From Maritalea myrionectae DSM 19524 (lineage in GTDB: Bacteria; Pseudomonadota; Alphaproteobacteria; Rhizobiales; Devosiaceae): a DNA stretch of 64,000 nucleotides. Position numbers and translations under genes: made by a program. The DNA is taken from the NCBI RefSeq assembly GCF_000423365.1, contig NZ_AUHV01000005.1:1-64000 (forward strand), written 5' to 3'. Under the pieces are notes generated by a model, which had not been told where the DNA came from, searched no databases, and worked only from the letters and a program-made list of their open reading frames with translations. The number at the start of each line of letters is the position of its first letter. The stretch's first letter is position 1. Shown here piece after piece: positions 8,793 through 16,981 of the stretch.

Positions 8793-10289
8793 TTATGCCC
8801 AATCGCGGCATACATATTTGATTTCAGTGTAGGCTTCCATGCCCTGACGCGCGCCTTCACGTGCCAAACCAGATTGTTTGTAGCCACCGAAAGGAATCGG
8901 CGCACCAGTCACCTTGGTACGGTTGACCGCGACCATGCCAAATTGCAAGGCCCGGCTCATCCGGTAGATCCGCTTCGGATCAGCCGTATGCAGATAGGCC
9001 ACCAAGCCATATTCCGTATCATTGGCCTTTTGGGTCACGTCCTGTTCGTCGCTGAACTTTTGGATCGCGGCCACGGGGCCAAAGGTTTCTTCGCTCATGA
9101 TTTTGGCGCTGTCGGGCACATCGGCCAAAACGGTTGGCTGGAAGAACAATGCGCCCATTTCGTGCCCCTCACCACCGGTGAGCACTTTGGCGCCTTTCTC
9201 TACAGCGTCATTGACATGTTCGATTTGCTTGTCGACAGCGTTCTGGTTCATCAATGGCCCGATCATCGGGTCGTCCATGCCAAAACCAACGCTTAATTTG
9301 GCTGTCGCGGCAGCAAATTTCTTGCAGAACTCATCGTAGATTTTGTCGTGAATATAGAAGCGGTTTGCGCCCAAACAATCCTGACCTGATGTGGCGAATT
9401 TGGCCTTGATGGCTTCCGCCACCACATAGTCGACATCGCAATCATCAAAGGCGATGAAAGGAGCATGGCCGCCCAGTTCGAGCACCAGCTTTTTCACTGT
9501 GTCGGCGCTTTGGCGATAGAGCAAGCGACCAATTTCGGTGGACCCGGTGAAGGACAAAGCCCGCACGCGGCTATCTTTGGTCCACGGCTCAACCACCACT
9601 GACGCGCGGCCCGTGATCACGTTGAAAACGCCTGGCTCCAGCCCTGCCCGTTCGGCCAACTCGGCCAGCGCCAAGGCAGAATATGGCGTTTCGTGGGAAG
9701 GGTGCGCTACAACGGTGCAGCCGGCTGCAATCGCTGCAGCGGCTTTGCGGGTCAGCATGGCGGCAGGGAAGTTCCACGGGGTGATCATGGCGGCGACGCC
9801 AATCGGCTCACGCCAAAGTTCCACTTCCGCGTCCACAAGGTGCGAGGTCACCCCTTCAATATTCGGGCGCTTTGTCTCTTCGGCATAGAATTCAACAAAG
9901 GACGCTGCATAATCGATTTCACCCATGGCTTCAGACAAGGGCTTGCCCTGCTCCAGCACCATGATGCGGGCCAAATCTTCTTTATTTTCAATGATCAAGT
10001 CAAACCAACGGCGCAGGCAGGCCGCGCGATGTTGCGGCAGGCTCATCGACCAAACGCCAAAGGCCTCGTGCGCAACATTGACCGCATCAGCGCTTTGGGC
10101 GGCACTCAAAGAGGCCACTTCGCCGAGCCATTCGCCATTTGCTGGATTGCTCACTGGAATGGTCGCGCCATCTTCGGCCCCGACCCATTTGCCACCAATA
10201 TAGGAGAATTGGCGCAGCAGGCGGCTGTCTTTGAGATAAGGCGTGATGCCTTTTAGATCGTCATGGGTTTGCAATAGTTTTGACGGCAT
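8793..10289 (-). CDS. doeC: Aldehyde dehydrogenase, probable aspartate-semialdehyde dehydrogenase DoeC
   Basis: An NAD(P)-dependent aldehyde dehydrogenase of the succinate-semialdehyde (GabD) type, 498 residues. The general base Glu is at about 271 (LELGG) and the nucleophile Cys at about 305 (GQDC). The FTGSTEIG cofactor loop (about 247) and the C-terminal PFGGYKQSGLAREG are present. Oddity: the usual cofactor-binding Lys of the KPxxxTP motif reads His (AHPSHETPYS, about residue 196). In the ectoine pathway this enzyme oxidises the semialdehyde made by DoeD to aspartate. It starts a three-gene run preceded by a half-site array that DoeX may bind. Confidence 0.82.
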   Translation of the reverse strand: MPSKLLQTHDDLKGITPYLKDSRLLRQFSYIGGKWVGAEDGATIPVSNPANGEWLGEVASLSAAQSADAVNVAHEAFGVWSMSLPQHRAACLRRWFDLIIENKEDLARIMVLEQGKPLSEAMGEIDYAASFVEFYAEETKRPNIEGVTSHLVDAEVELWREPIGVAAMITPWNFPAAMLTRKAAAAIAAGCTVVAHPSHETPYSALALAELAERAGLEPGVFNVITGRASVVVEPWTKDSRVRALSFTGSTEIGRLLYRQSADTVKKLVLELGGHAPFIAFDDCDVDYVVAEAIKAKFATSGQDCLGANRFYIHDKIYDEFCKKFAAATAKLSVGFGMDDPMIGPLMNQNAVDKQIEHVNDAVEKGAKVLTGGEGHEMGALFFQPTVLADVPDSAKIMSEETFGPVAAIQKFSDEQDVTQKANDTEYGLVAYLHTADPKRIYRMSRALQFGMVAVNRTKVTGAPIPFGGYKQSGLAREGARQGMEAYTEIKYVCRDWA

Positions 10290-10358
10290 GGATAACCCCT
10301 CCTTTTCGTGTTGGGTACACTATGGAGGTGCCTGAGCAGAATTTGTGACCAAAAAAAG

Positions 10359-10397
10359 CGTAATCCGCAGTCAGAATTACGGAAATATTACCGTAAT
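10359..10397 (-). promoter_or_regulatory. Three ATTACGG-type half-sites upstream of doeC
   Basis: CGTAAT (10359-10364), ATTACGG (10376-10382) and CCGTAAT (10391-10397) alternate in orientation. The last two form a 7-bp inverted repeat around AAATATTA. An A/T-rich centre flanked by dyad arms is typical of Lrp/AsnC-family operators, and the Lrp-type gene doeX lies just upstream. Probably the DoeX site controlling doeC. A weaker match to the GntR-type operator, GTTGGGTACACT, is at 10310-10321. Confidence 0.5.
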
Positions 10398-10413
10398 AAA
10401 GTGGAATCTTTTG

Positions 10414-10893
10414 CTATTCTTCCAACAATTGCGCGATGGGCGGTGGTGAGCCTTGCTTTACCGGTTTGGTCACAAAATAGGTGAAATATCGCGCCAGCCC
10501 GATTTTGGCTTCCAGCAGCTCATCAATCAGGCGTTGATAGGCATCAATGTCCTTTGTGACCACTTGCATGAAATAATCCAACCCACCGCCAATGGCCCAG
10601 CAGGCAACGATCTCTTCATAGTTTTTCATGGATTGCTCGAACAATTGAAAACTTGCGGCGCGGTGATTTTCCAGCTCCACCGCCACAAAGATCGTGACGC
10701 AAGGCGCAATCTTATGCAGGGCAATCTCGGCGCGGTAGGACTGGATGACGCCAGATTTTTCCAGCCGCTTCAACCGCTCCCAACAGGGGGTGGGCGACAG
10801 ATTAATCCGCGCCGCCAAATCAGATTTGGAGATTCGGCCTTCCTGCGACAAGAGCCGCAATATCTCAATATCTCGCGCATCAAGTTTGATCAT
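10414..10893 (-). CDS. doeX: Lrp/AsnC-family regulator of ectoine catabolism
   Basis: A 159-residue Lrp/AsnC regulator. The N-terminal winged helix-turn-helix includes ISKSDLAARINLSPTPCWERLKRLEKSGVI (about residues 18-48). The C-terminal RAM ligand-binding/oligomerisation domain includes VACWAIGGGLDYFMQVVTKDIDAY. Lrp/AsnC genes are regular members of ectoine degradation clusters, named doeX in Halomonas. It is 21 nt downstream of eutC in the same operon and upstream of doeC, with a dyad array in the gap. Known inducers of ectoine catabolism are pathway intermediates such as diaminobutyrate derivatives; which one acts here is not visible. Confidence 0.85.
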   Translation of the reverse strand: MIKLDARDIEILRLLSQEGRISKSDLAARINLSPTPCWERLKRLEKSGVIQSYRAEIALHKIAPCVTIFVAVELENHRAASFQLFEQSMKNYEEIVACWAIGGGLDYFMQVVTKDIDAYQRLIDELLEAKIGLARYFTYFVTKPVKQGSPPPIAQLLEE

Positions 10894-10914
10894 TTATTGT
10901 TCCGTATCAAGGGC

Positions 10915-11913
10915 CTAATCGGTTTTAATCTTCGTGCCGAAGTTCAAGCTATATGCCAACTCAAGCGCGTGGTTACCGATAGCCGTATCCTGCGCGCCGG
11001 TGCCGGTCAAATCGCAAATTGTGATGGTGGCATCACTGGTTCTGCCCGTCGCGCCGCCCGTGATGATTTGCCCCAATTCCGGCGGGGTTTGATCTGACGG
11101 CCAATTGCCGGTTTGCTTAGCGGTGCGCAGTTCGCCCAACAGCTCGCACTGACTGACGCGGTCGCATACATACAAATCGGCTTGGGCTGCAATTTCCGGG
11201 TCCAGCTCGTTTTTGCCTTCTTGGTCCGACCCCATGGCCGTGATGTGGAGATCCGGGTGCATCCAATCGGCATCAATCAGCGGTTCGCGCGATGGCGTGG
11301 TGGTCACCACCAACTGGCTTTCCTTCACCACCCGCTCCGCACTGTCGACGGCCGTGGCCTCGACGCCAATTTCTGCGGCGATGTCTTGAGCGCAAGCTTC
11401 CGCGTGATCGCGATTGCGGCCCCACACCAAAACCTTTTTAAAAGGACGTTCGATATGGGCGGCTATGATTTGCAAACGGGCCTGCACCCCGGTGCCAAAA
11501 ACGCCTGCCGTTTCGACCTTTTGCGGTGCCAGATGTCGCGCCGCTACGCCGCCTGCAGCGGCTGTACGCAAATCGGTGAGATACCCATTGTCGAGAAAGA
11601 CCGCGCTAGCGAGACCGGTTTGGGCGCTCAACAACATCATCAACCCATTCAGGCTGGGCAATCCCAATTTAGGATTGTCAAAAAAGCCCGGCGACACTTT
11701 GATGGCAAAGTGCTCAAAGTCTGGAATATAGGCGGTTTTCACATCAACCTCGGCGTTGACCATGGGCAAATCCATTGAAAGGATCGGTGGCATGATCACC
11801 TCGCCCGTCGCCAATGCGGCGAAAGCCCTTTCCACCAAGTCATTGACCGATCGTCCCAATTTGAGGGTGCGCTTGAGTTCACTTTCCGTGACAATCAAAA
11901 TCTCATGGGACAT
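10915..11913 (-). CDS. eutC: Ornithine cyclodeaminase-family protein EutC
   Basis: A 332-residue member of the ornithine cyclodeaminase / mu-crystallin family. The family segment TDLRTAAAGGVAARHLAP (about residue 115) is followed by the Rossmann cofactor motif GVFGTGVQARLQ and the late VCDRVSQCELLGEL. In ectoine clusters this protein, EutC, works with EutB in converting 5-hydroxyectoine to ectoine. The partner eutB is encoded two genes upstream. Only a flavin reductase gene lies between them. An ordinary ornithine cyclodeaminase or alanine dehydrogenase-like role is the alternative, but the context argues for EutC. Confidence 0.82.
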   Translation of the reverse strand: MSHEILIVTESELKRTLKLGRSVNDLVERAFAALATGEVIMPPILSMDLPMVNAEVDVKTAYIPDFEHFAIKVSPGFFDNPKLGLPSLNGLMMLLSAQTGLASAVFLDNGYLTDLRTAAAGGVAARHLAPQKVETAGVFGTGVQARLQIIAAHIERPFKKVLVWGRNRDHAEACAQDIAAEIGVEATAVDSAERVVKESQLVVTTTPSREPLIDADWMHPDLHITAMGSDQEGKNELDPEIAAQADLYVCDRVSQCELLGELRTAKQTGNWPSDQTPPELGQIITGGATGRTSDATITICDLTGTGAQDTAIGNHALELAYSLNFGTKIKTD

Positions 11914-11924
11914 GAAAATCTCCT

Positions 11925-12491
11925 TTATGCCGTGGTTAGGCTTTTGGCCAACGCATCCACTTGAGCCAATGCATCGGCATGGGACAGGATGTCCCCAATG
12001 TCGCGCACGCCACAGGCGCGCACCATGTGCCGTTCCGCAAACCCCAGCTTGTCGAGCGCCGGGCCATATTGCTCCAATAGGTTACCATACCGCGCAGCGG
12101 GTTCGCCTTGGGTTTGCAGCAAAACCAATTGCTTGCCGGGCGACAGCTTGGACGGCTGCGGATTGGTGAGATAATCGCTTTTTAAGAAATCAAAGAAGCG
12201 ATCCAGCGCCCCTTTGAGCAATCCCGACATGTTGCACAAATAAATTGGTGTGCTGAGCACAACAATGTCGGCATCATAGATCTTGTTTAATGCGTCGCTA
12301 AGGCCGTCCTGATGATCATCGGGCACCTCGCCAAACGGCACAAAGGAAAGATCGCGCAGCGCATAATCATTTACGGCACAGCCTTGCGCCAAAGCTGTTT
12401 CGCAAAAGCGATCTGCCATTTGGTCACTATTGCCGTTGGCACGCGGGCTGCCGCGCAGCACCACAATTTGTTTTGCCTTAGGGGCGGACAT
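11925..12491 (-). CDS. NADPH-dependent FMN reductase / flavodoxin-fold oxidoreductase
   Basis: A 188-residue flavodoxin-like oxidoreductase. The FMN phosphate loop VVLRGSPRANGNSDQMAD is near the N-terminus and STPIYLCNMSGLLKGALDR contacts the flavin. The chosen ATG overlaps the end of eutB by 14 nt, which implies translational coupling; longer frames begin inside eutB. It ends 11 nt before eutC. It is the second flavin reductase in this island and sits where some rhizobial clusters carry eutA. It may take part in hydroxyectoine reduction, but this is only suggested by position. Confidence 0.8.
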   Translation of the reverse strand: MSAPKAKQIVVLRGSPRANGNSDQMADRFCETALAQGCAVNDYALRDLSFVPFGEVPDDHQDGLSDALNKIYDADIVVLSTPIYLCNMSGLLKGALDRFFDFLKSDYLTNPQPSKLSPGKQLVLLQTQGEPAARYGNLLEQYGPALDKLGFAERHMVRACGVRDIGDILSHADALAQVDALAKSLTTA

Positions 12492-13482
12492 AAGCGGCCC
12501 CTTTGATCTGATAATCACCCAATTGAATATCCTGCCCTGTGACAATTTTTGTAAATAGATCCATATCGAGATTGCGCCCTGTGATCACGGTGGCCACCGG
12601 CCCCTTGGGCACAAAATGGCCGCCCAGCAGAGCAGCAATGCCCACAACACATGCGCCTTCGGCAACAATGCGATCTTCATAAAAAAGGCATTGCATGGCG
12701 CGATATATCTCTTCTTCGCTGACCAAAATGGTCTCATCCAATAGGTCGCGACAGATCGGGAAGGAGAATTTGTTGTCCATGCCAATGCCGCCACCTAAGC
12801 TATCCGCCAGGCTGGCCACTTCGACGACATCAACAGGGTGGCCCGCTTTTATTGAGGCCGCCATCGCCGCGCCGCGATCCATTGAGATGCCGATAAGTTT
12901 GATATCGGGCTTGATCGCTTTGGCTGCCAAGGCAATGCCTGCGGCAAGACCACCACCGGAAAGTGGCACCAGCAATGTTTCGAGATCAGGCCGCGCCGAG
13001 AGCATCTCCAAACCAATCGTACCTTGGCCCGCAATGACATAGGGATCGTCAAAGGGAGAGATTTCCACCAACCCTTCCTCGCGACATAGGCGTTGGCTTT
13101 CCGCCATCGCATCATCCTGGCTGTTGCCTTTAACCCAAACTTCGCCGCCCAATTGCTGGATGCCCTCAACTTTGGCTTTGGGCACCAGCTCCGACATACA
13201 AATCACCGCGCGAAGGCCGCGCAGTCTGGCCGCATAAGCGACCCCACGCCCATGATTGCCGGTGGAGCAGCAAGTGACCCCTTTTGTGCCTTCGGGCAAG
13301 TTCATCACCGCATTCATTGCGCCGCGCAATTTGAATGCACCAATGGGTTGCATGTTTTCCAGCTTGAGCAGCACGTCGACACCAAATTTGTCACTCAAGA
13401 AGGGTGATGGCACGAACGGCGTGTGATCGGCCTGTCCTTTAATGATGTTCTGCGCCGCCAAAATATCGGCTAAATCAAGCAT
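12478..13482 (-). CDS. eutB: Threonine dehydratase-like EutB (hydroxyectoine utilisation)
   Basis: A fold-type II PLP enzyme of 334 residues, close to serine/threonine dehydratases. The Schiff-base lysine is K51 in PIGAFKLRGA. The substrate loop STGNHGRGVAYAARL and the phosphate-binding PLSGGGLAAGIA are intact. EutB acts with EutC on 5-hydroxyectoine. The start at MLDLADI has a GGGGG box upstream and gives the family's usual length; an upstream in-frame start would add basic residues. First gene of the minus-strand operon, diverging from doeA across a 175-bp control region. Confidence 0.85.
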   Translation of the reverse strand: MLDLADILAAQNIIKGQADHTPFVPSPFLSDKFGVDVLLKLENMQPIGAFKLRGAMNAVMNLPEGTKGVTCCSTGNHGRGVAYAARLRGLRAVICMSELVPKAKVEGIQQLGGEVWVKGNSQDDAMAESQRLCREEGLVEISPFDDPYVIAGQGTIGLEMLSARPDLETLLVPLSGGGLAAGIALAAKAIKPDIKLIGISMDRGAAMAASIKAGHPVDVVEVASLADSLGGGIGMDNKFSFPICRDLLDETILVSEEEIYRAMQCLFYEDRIVAEGACVVGIAALLGGHFVPKGPVATVITGRNLDMDLFTKIVTGQDIQLGDYQIKGAAYVRP

Positions 13483-13527
13483 TGCACGCCCCCACTTTAC
13501 ACGGCCCCTTCGCCGCACTTCAAACTT

Positions 13528-13633
13528 GTTGTGTACATCATGCCCATCAACACCCAGCTGTCAACGCAAGCAGCTTGATAAATCTTTGATTTTTTTGTTG
13601 ACGGGGAACGCGAATTGCACTGATGTATACATC
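13528..13633. promoter_or_regulatory. Divergent eutB/doeA control region with two matching operators
   Basis: A perfect 12-bp palindrome GATGTATACATC (13622-13633) lies 24 bp before the doeA ATG. A related site, GTTGTGTACATC (13528-13539), lies upstream of eutB. Each is placed about 18-19 bp downstream of a -35-like box for the gene it faces: TTGACG at 13598-13603 for doeA, and TTGACA reading 13564 to 13559 for eutB. Both operators therefore cover the expected -10 regions, as repressor sites do. GntR/FCD regulators favour T(G)TATAC(A)-centred dyads, so the downstream gntR product is the likely binder. Confidence 0.6.
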
Positions 13634-13657
13634 TTCGTGATTTTAGGGGCACTGTCT

Positions 13658-14842
13658 ATGGCGAGCAAAAATCTACCCTTTTCTAAACATGAGTATGAAC
13701 GTCGACTGGAAAAGGTGCGTCGTTCCATGGAAAACTTCGAAATTGATGTGCTGTTTATTGAAGATCCATCGAATATGGGCTGGATCACCGGTTATGATGG
13801 CTGGTCATTTTATGTGCATCAGGGCGTTTTGGTTTTCATGGATGAAGACCCCATCTGGTGGGGCCGCTACCAAGACACCAACGGCGCACAGCGCACCGTT
13901 TGGATGGACGATGACCGCATCACCTATTACCCCGACCATTATGTGCAATCGACCCTTTGCCACCCCATGGAAATGCTTGCGGCGATGATCCGCGACCGTG
14001 GGCTGGGCAACCAGCGCATCGGGGTGGAGCTTGAAAACTATTATTTCTCAGCCAAAGCCTATTTGACCCTTACCCACGAACTGCCCGACGCAGTGTTTGT
14101 GGATGCCACCGGCCTTGTGAACTGGCAACGCCTGGTGAAAAGCGAAGATGAAATCGGCTATATGCGCAAGGCCGCGCGCATTTCAGAAAAAATCATTGAT
14201 GGCATTGTCGAGCGCGTGGAACCGGGCGTGCGCAAAAGTGACATTGTGGGCCAGATTTATGCCGATGCCATTTCCGGCATTGACGATGATTGGGGGGACT
14301 ATCCCGCCATTGTGCCGATGTTGCCCAGTGGCTCTGACGCGGCAGCACCGCATTTGACGTGGGACGGCCGCATTTTTGATGCGGACACCCCCACCTTTTT
14401 TGAGATCTCCGGCTGTTTTCGCCGCTATCACGCGCCGCTGTGTCGCACGGTGCATTTGGGCAAACCACCCCAATATTTGCTGGATGCCGAAAAGGCGCTG
14501 GTTGAAGGACTTGAAGCCGGACTTGAGGCAGCCGTGCCCGGCGCGCGTGCGAAAGACATTGCCCGCGCTTTGGCCATTCCGCTGGAACGTGCCGGCATTT
14601 ATCGCGCGTCCCGCGCGGGCTACCCGATCGGTATTTCCTATCCCCCGGATTGGGGCGAGCGCACCGTTTCGATCCGCCTTGAAGATCGCACCATTTTGCA
14701 ACCGGGCATGACGTTCCACTTTATGCCGGGCATTTGGGAGAATGATTGGGGCCTTGAGATTACCGAGAGTATTTTGATCAAAGATAAGGGTCCCGCAGAG
14801 ACGCTGTGTAACCGCCCGCGCAAACTTTATGTGAAAGACTAG
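13658..14842 (+). CDS. doeA: Ectoine hydrolase
   Basis: A 394-residue creatinase-like M24-family protein matching DoeA/EutD, which opens the ectoine ring to N-acetyl-2,4-diaminobutyrate. The C-terminal stretch with RAGYPIGISYPPDWGERT and then MTFHFMPGIWENDWGLEITES is characteristic. The two Asp metal ligands of M24 aminopeptidases are replaced (FEISG, HAPLCRT), as in the metal-free creatinases, so it is not a peptidase. The ATG at 13658 gives the family N-terminus (FSKHEYERRLEKVRRSM) and lies just after the operator; longer in-frame extensions reach into eutB's promoter and are unlikely. First gene of doeA-deacetylase-gntR. Confidence 0.93.
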   Translation: MASKNLPFSKHEYERRLEKVRRSMENFEIDVLFIEDPSNMGWITGYDGWSFYVHQGVLVFMDEDPIWWGRYQDTNGAQRTVWMDDDRITYYPDHYVQSTLCHPMEMLAAMIRDRGLGNQRIGVELENYYFSAKAYLTLTHELPDAVFVDATGLVNWQRLVKSEDEIGYMRKAARISEKIIDGIVERVEPGVRKSDIVGQIYADAISGIDDDWGDYPAIVPMLPSGSDAAAPHLTWDGRIFDADTPTFFEISGCFRRYHAPLCRTVHLGKPPQYLLDAEKALVEGLEAGLEAAVPGARAKDIARALAIPLERAGIYRASRAGYPIGISYPPDWGERTVSIRLEDRTILQPGMTFHFMPGIWENDWGLEITESILIKDKGPAETLCNRPRKLYVKD

Positions 14843-14849
14843 GGGCTAA

Positions 14850-16007
14850 ATGCTTGATCAAACCGAACATATTTTGCGCCAACTCATTGGCTTTCCGACG
14901 GTGTCGGCCGACAGCAATCTGGAGCTGATCCATTATGTCGCCAGCCTGCTGGAGGATGTGGGCGCAAAAATTGAACTACAGCATGATGCAACCCGCAAAA
15001 AGGCCAATTTGTTTGCCACCATTGGTCCGGATATTGCGGGCGGCATTGTGCTTTCCGGCCACAGCGATGTGGTGCCGGTGTCCGATCAGAACTGGCGAAC
15101 TGACCCGTTCACCTTAGAAAAAGAAGACGGGCGCTATTATGGTCGCGGCACCTGCGACATGAAGGGATTTATTGCCGCGACACTTGCCATGGCCCCGACA
15201 TTCGCCGCGCATCAACTCAAGCGACCGATCCATTTTGCCTTCACCTATGATGAAGAAGTGGGGTGCCTGGGCGCACAGGATCTTGTGCAGATTCTGGGCC
15301 ACCGCCCCCATTTGCCCGCGGCCGCGATCGTGGGTGAACCCACGGACATGAAAATCGTTGAGGGACATAAGGGGTGTTGCGAATATAGCGTTTATTTCGA
15401 AGGGCACGCGGGCCATGGGTCCATGCCCGACCACGGCGTAAATGCGGCGGAATATGCCACCCGCTATGTCAGCAAATTGCTGGAATTGCGCGAGGCGCTG
15501 AAAGGCCGCGCACCGAAGGACAGTCCGTTTGATCCGCCTTGGACCACCATCAATGTGGGGCGCATTGAAGGCGGCACCGCTCACAATGTGATCTGCAACC
15601 ATGCGGAAGTGGATTGGGAAATGCGGCCGATTGCGCAAGCTGATGCCGATTGGGTCAATGGCATTTTGCAAAGCTTTTGCCAGGACGATTTGTTGCCCAA
15701 TATGCGAAAGATCTGGCCAGATTCCAACATCACCACCCGCACCATTGGCGAGGTGATCGGCCTGACACCGCTGCGCTCCAACGAGGCCCGCGACATCGTT
15801 GTGGCCCTGACAGGCAGCAACGACAGCCATTTTGTGCCGTTTGGCACCGAAGCAGGCTTGTTTCAGGAACTGGGCATTGCCACCATTGTGTGCGGCCCCG
15901 GTTCGATTGAACAAGCGCACAAAGCCGACGAGTTTTTGGAAATCGGGCAGCTCAAGCAATGCCTTTCCATGCTGGACAAGCTGGCCCATTCAATGAAGGC
16001 GGCATAG
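14850..16007 (+). CDS. doeB2: M20 (ArgE-like) deacetylase, probable N-acetyl-diaminobutyrate deacetylase
   Basis: A 385-residue M20 metallopeptidase close to acetylornithine deacetylase ArgE. All zinc and catalytic positions are visible: GHSDVVPV, YGRGTCDMKG, the DEEVGCLG pair, VGEPTDM and the late EQAHKADEF. It starts 7 nt after doeA, so its substrate is very probably DoeA's product, N-acetyl-L-2,4-diaminobutyrate. The classic DoeB belongs to the unrelated AstE/aspartoacylase family; this M20 form appears to fill the same slot and is, to my knowledge, named DoeB2. An arginine-biosynthetic ArgE role is less likely in this operon. Confidence 0.75.
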   Translation: MLDQTEHILRQLIGFPTVSADSNLELIHYVASLLEDVGAKIELQHDATRKKANLFATIGPDIAGGIVLSGHSDVVPVSDQNWRTDPFTLEKEDGRYYGRGTCDMKGFIAATLAMAPTFAAHQLKRPIHFAFTYDEEVGCLGAQDLVQILGHRPHLPAAAIVGEPTDMKIVEGHKGCCEYSVYFEGHAGHGSMPDHGVNAAEYATRYVSKLLELREALKGRAPKDSPFDPPWTTINVGRIEGGTAHNVICNHAEVDWEMRPIAQADADWVNGILQSFCQDDLLPNMRKIWPDSNITTRTIGEVIGLTPLRSNEARDIVVALTGSNDSHFVPFGTEAGLFQELGIATIVCGPGSIEQAHKADEFLEIGQLKQCLSMLDKLAHSMKAA

Positions 16008-16016
16008 CGCAAGAAT

Positions 16017-16724
16017 ATGGAACAGGATGACATTACTCTTTTGCGCTTGAGCGAGCCAGACGCCAATGAAAGCGCGGCGGGCCGTCGGTTTCGTGAGTTG
16101 CACGATGAAATTCGCTCTCGCATTTCCCTGTTGGACTATCCGCCGGGTATGCGCTTGAGCGAAGAGGCTTTGGCGGAAGAATTTGGCGTAAGCCGCACCC
16201 CGCTGCGGCGGGTGCTGTGGCAGTTGCAGGCCGAGGGGTTGCTGCAATCGGTGCAGGGCGTGGGCACCATCGTTACCGACATCGATATTGGCGCGCTCTA
16301 TCAAGTTTATCAAATGCGCATGGAGCTTTCGCCGCTGCTGGCCCGCCTTTCTCCACGCACAATCAGCCCGCAAGATATGAAGCGCTTTAAAGTGCTGCAT
16401 AAAAAATGTCTTGAGCTCACAGACAATCCAAGCGCGCGTGGCTATTCCGTGGTCAATATCGCAACATTTCATGCGCTGGCCGACCTGACGACAAATGAGC
16501 CGTTGCGCGAGACGATGGAACGGTTGTTTTACCAAACTGCGCGCATTTGGCTGAAATCCCTGACCGATCAAGATGTGATGCGGGAATGCAAAAGCCTTTG
16601 CCAAGAGGTGCGCGATTATCGCGATGCGGCCTGCCTGGGCGACATTGATGCGCTGGCGCATTTGTGGCGTGCGCACACATCGGCCAGCATGACGCGGCTA
16701 CAGCAAAAAGCTGCGGCGCAATAG
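16017..16724 (+). CDS. GntR/FCD-family regulator of the ectoine operons
   Basis: A 235-residue GntR regulator of the FadR/FCD group. The N-terminal winged helix is MRLSEEALAEEFGVSRTPLR (about residues 45-64) with QGVGTIVTDID as the wing. An all-helical FCD effector domain follows, with FHALADLTTNEPLRETMERLF. It begins 9 nt after the deacetylase gene. The usual ectoine regulator EnuR is a larger MocR-type protein with an aminotransferase domain; this one is not. Likely a repressor acting at 13528-13539 and 13622-13633, released by an ectoine-derived ligand (inference). Confidence 0.85.
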   Translation: MEQDDITLLRLSEPDANESAAGRRFRELHDEIRSRISLLDYPPGMRLSEEALAEEFGVSRTPLRRVLWQLQAEGLLQSVQGVGTIVTDIDIGALYQVYQMRMELSPLLARLSPRTISPQDMKRFKVLHKKCLELTDNPSARGYSVVNIATFHALADLTTNEPLRETMERLFYQTARIWLKSLTDQDVMRECKSLCQEVRDYRDAACLGDIDALAHLWRAHTSASMTRLQQKAAAQ

Positions 16725-16981
16725 GGCTTTCACAGGCCTGTTTGCGCGCTCACGGCTGAACGACGCCCGCGGCGTGACTAAACAGACCAGCGCCGCGCGA
16801 TCCCCGCTCCCCCCCTCTCACCCACCAGCCTGTGCGTTTTTGGGGTGGTGTCGCTGGTGTAGGTGAACGTTTTTACCCAAATGAGTTCGATAAATTGCGC
16901 ACCAACCATTGACGTTTGGCGCAAAGAGGGGCCAAAACACTTAAAAAAACGAAAAACAATAATCATCTCTGGGATAGATCA

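Noticed and set aside
14850-16007. Acetylornithine deacetylase for arginine synthesis
   Set aside because: Position 7 nt after doeA and before the regulator argues for the ectoine pathway; sequence alone does not exclude ArgE activity.
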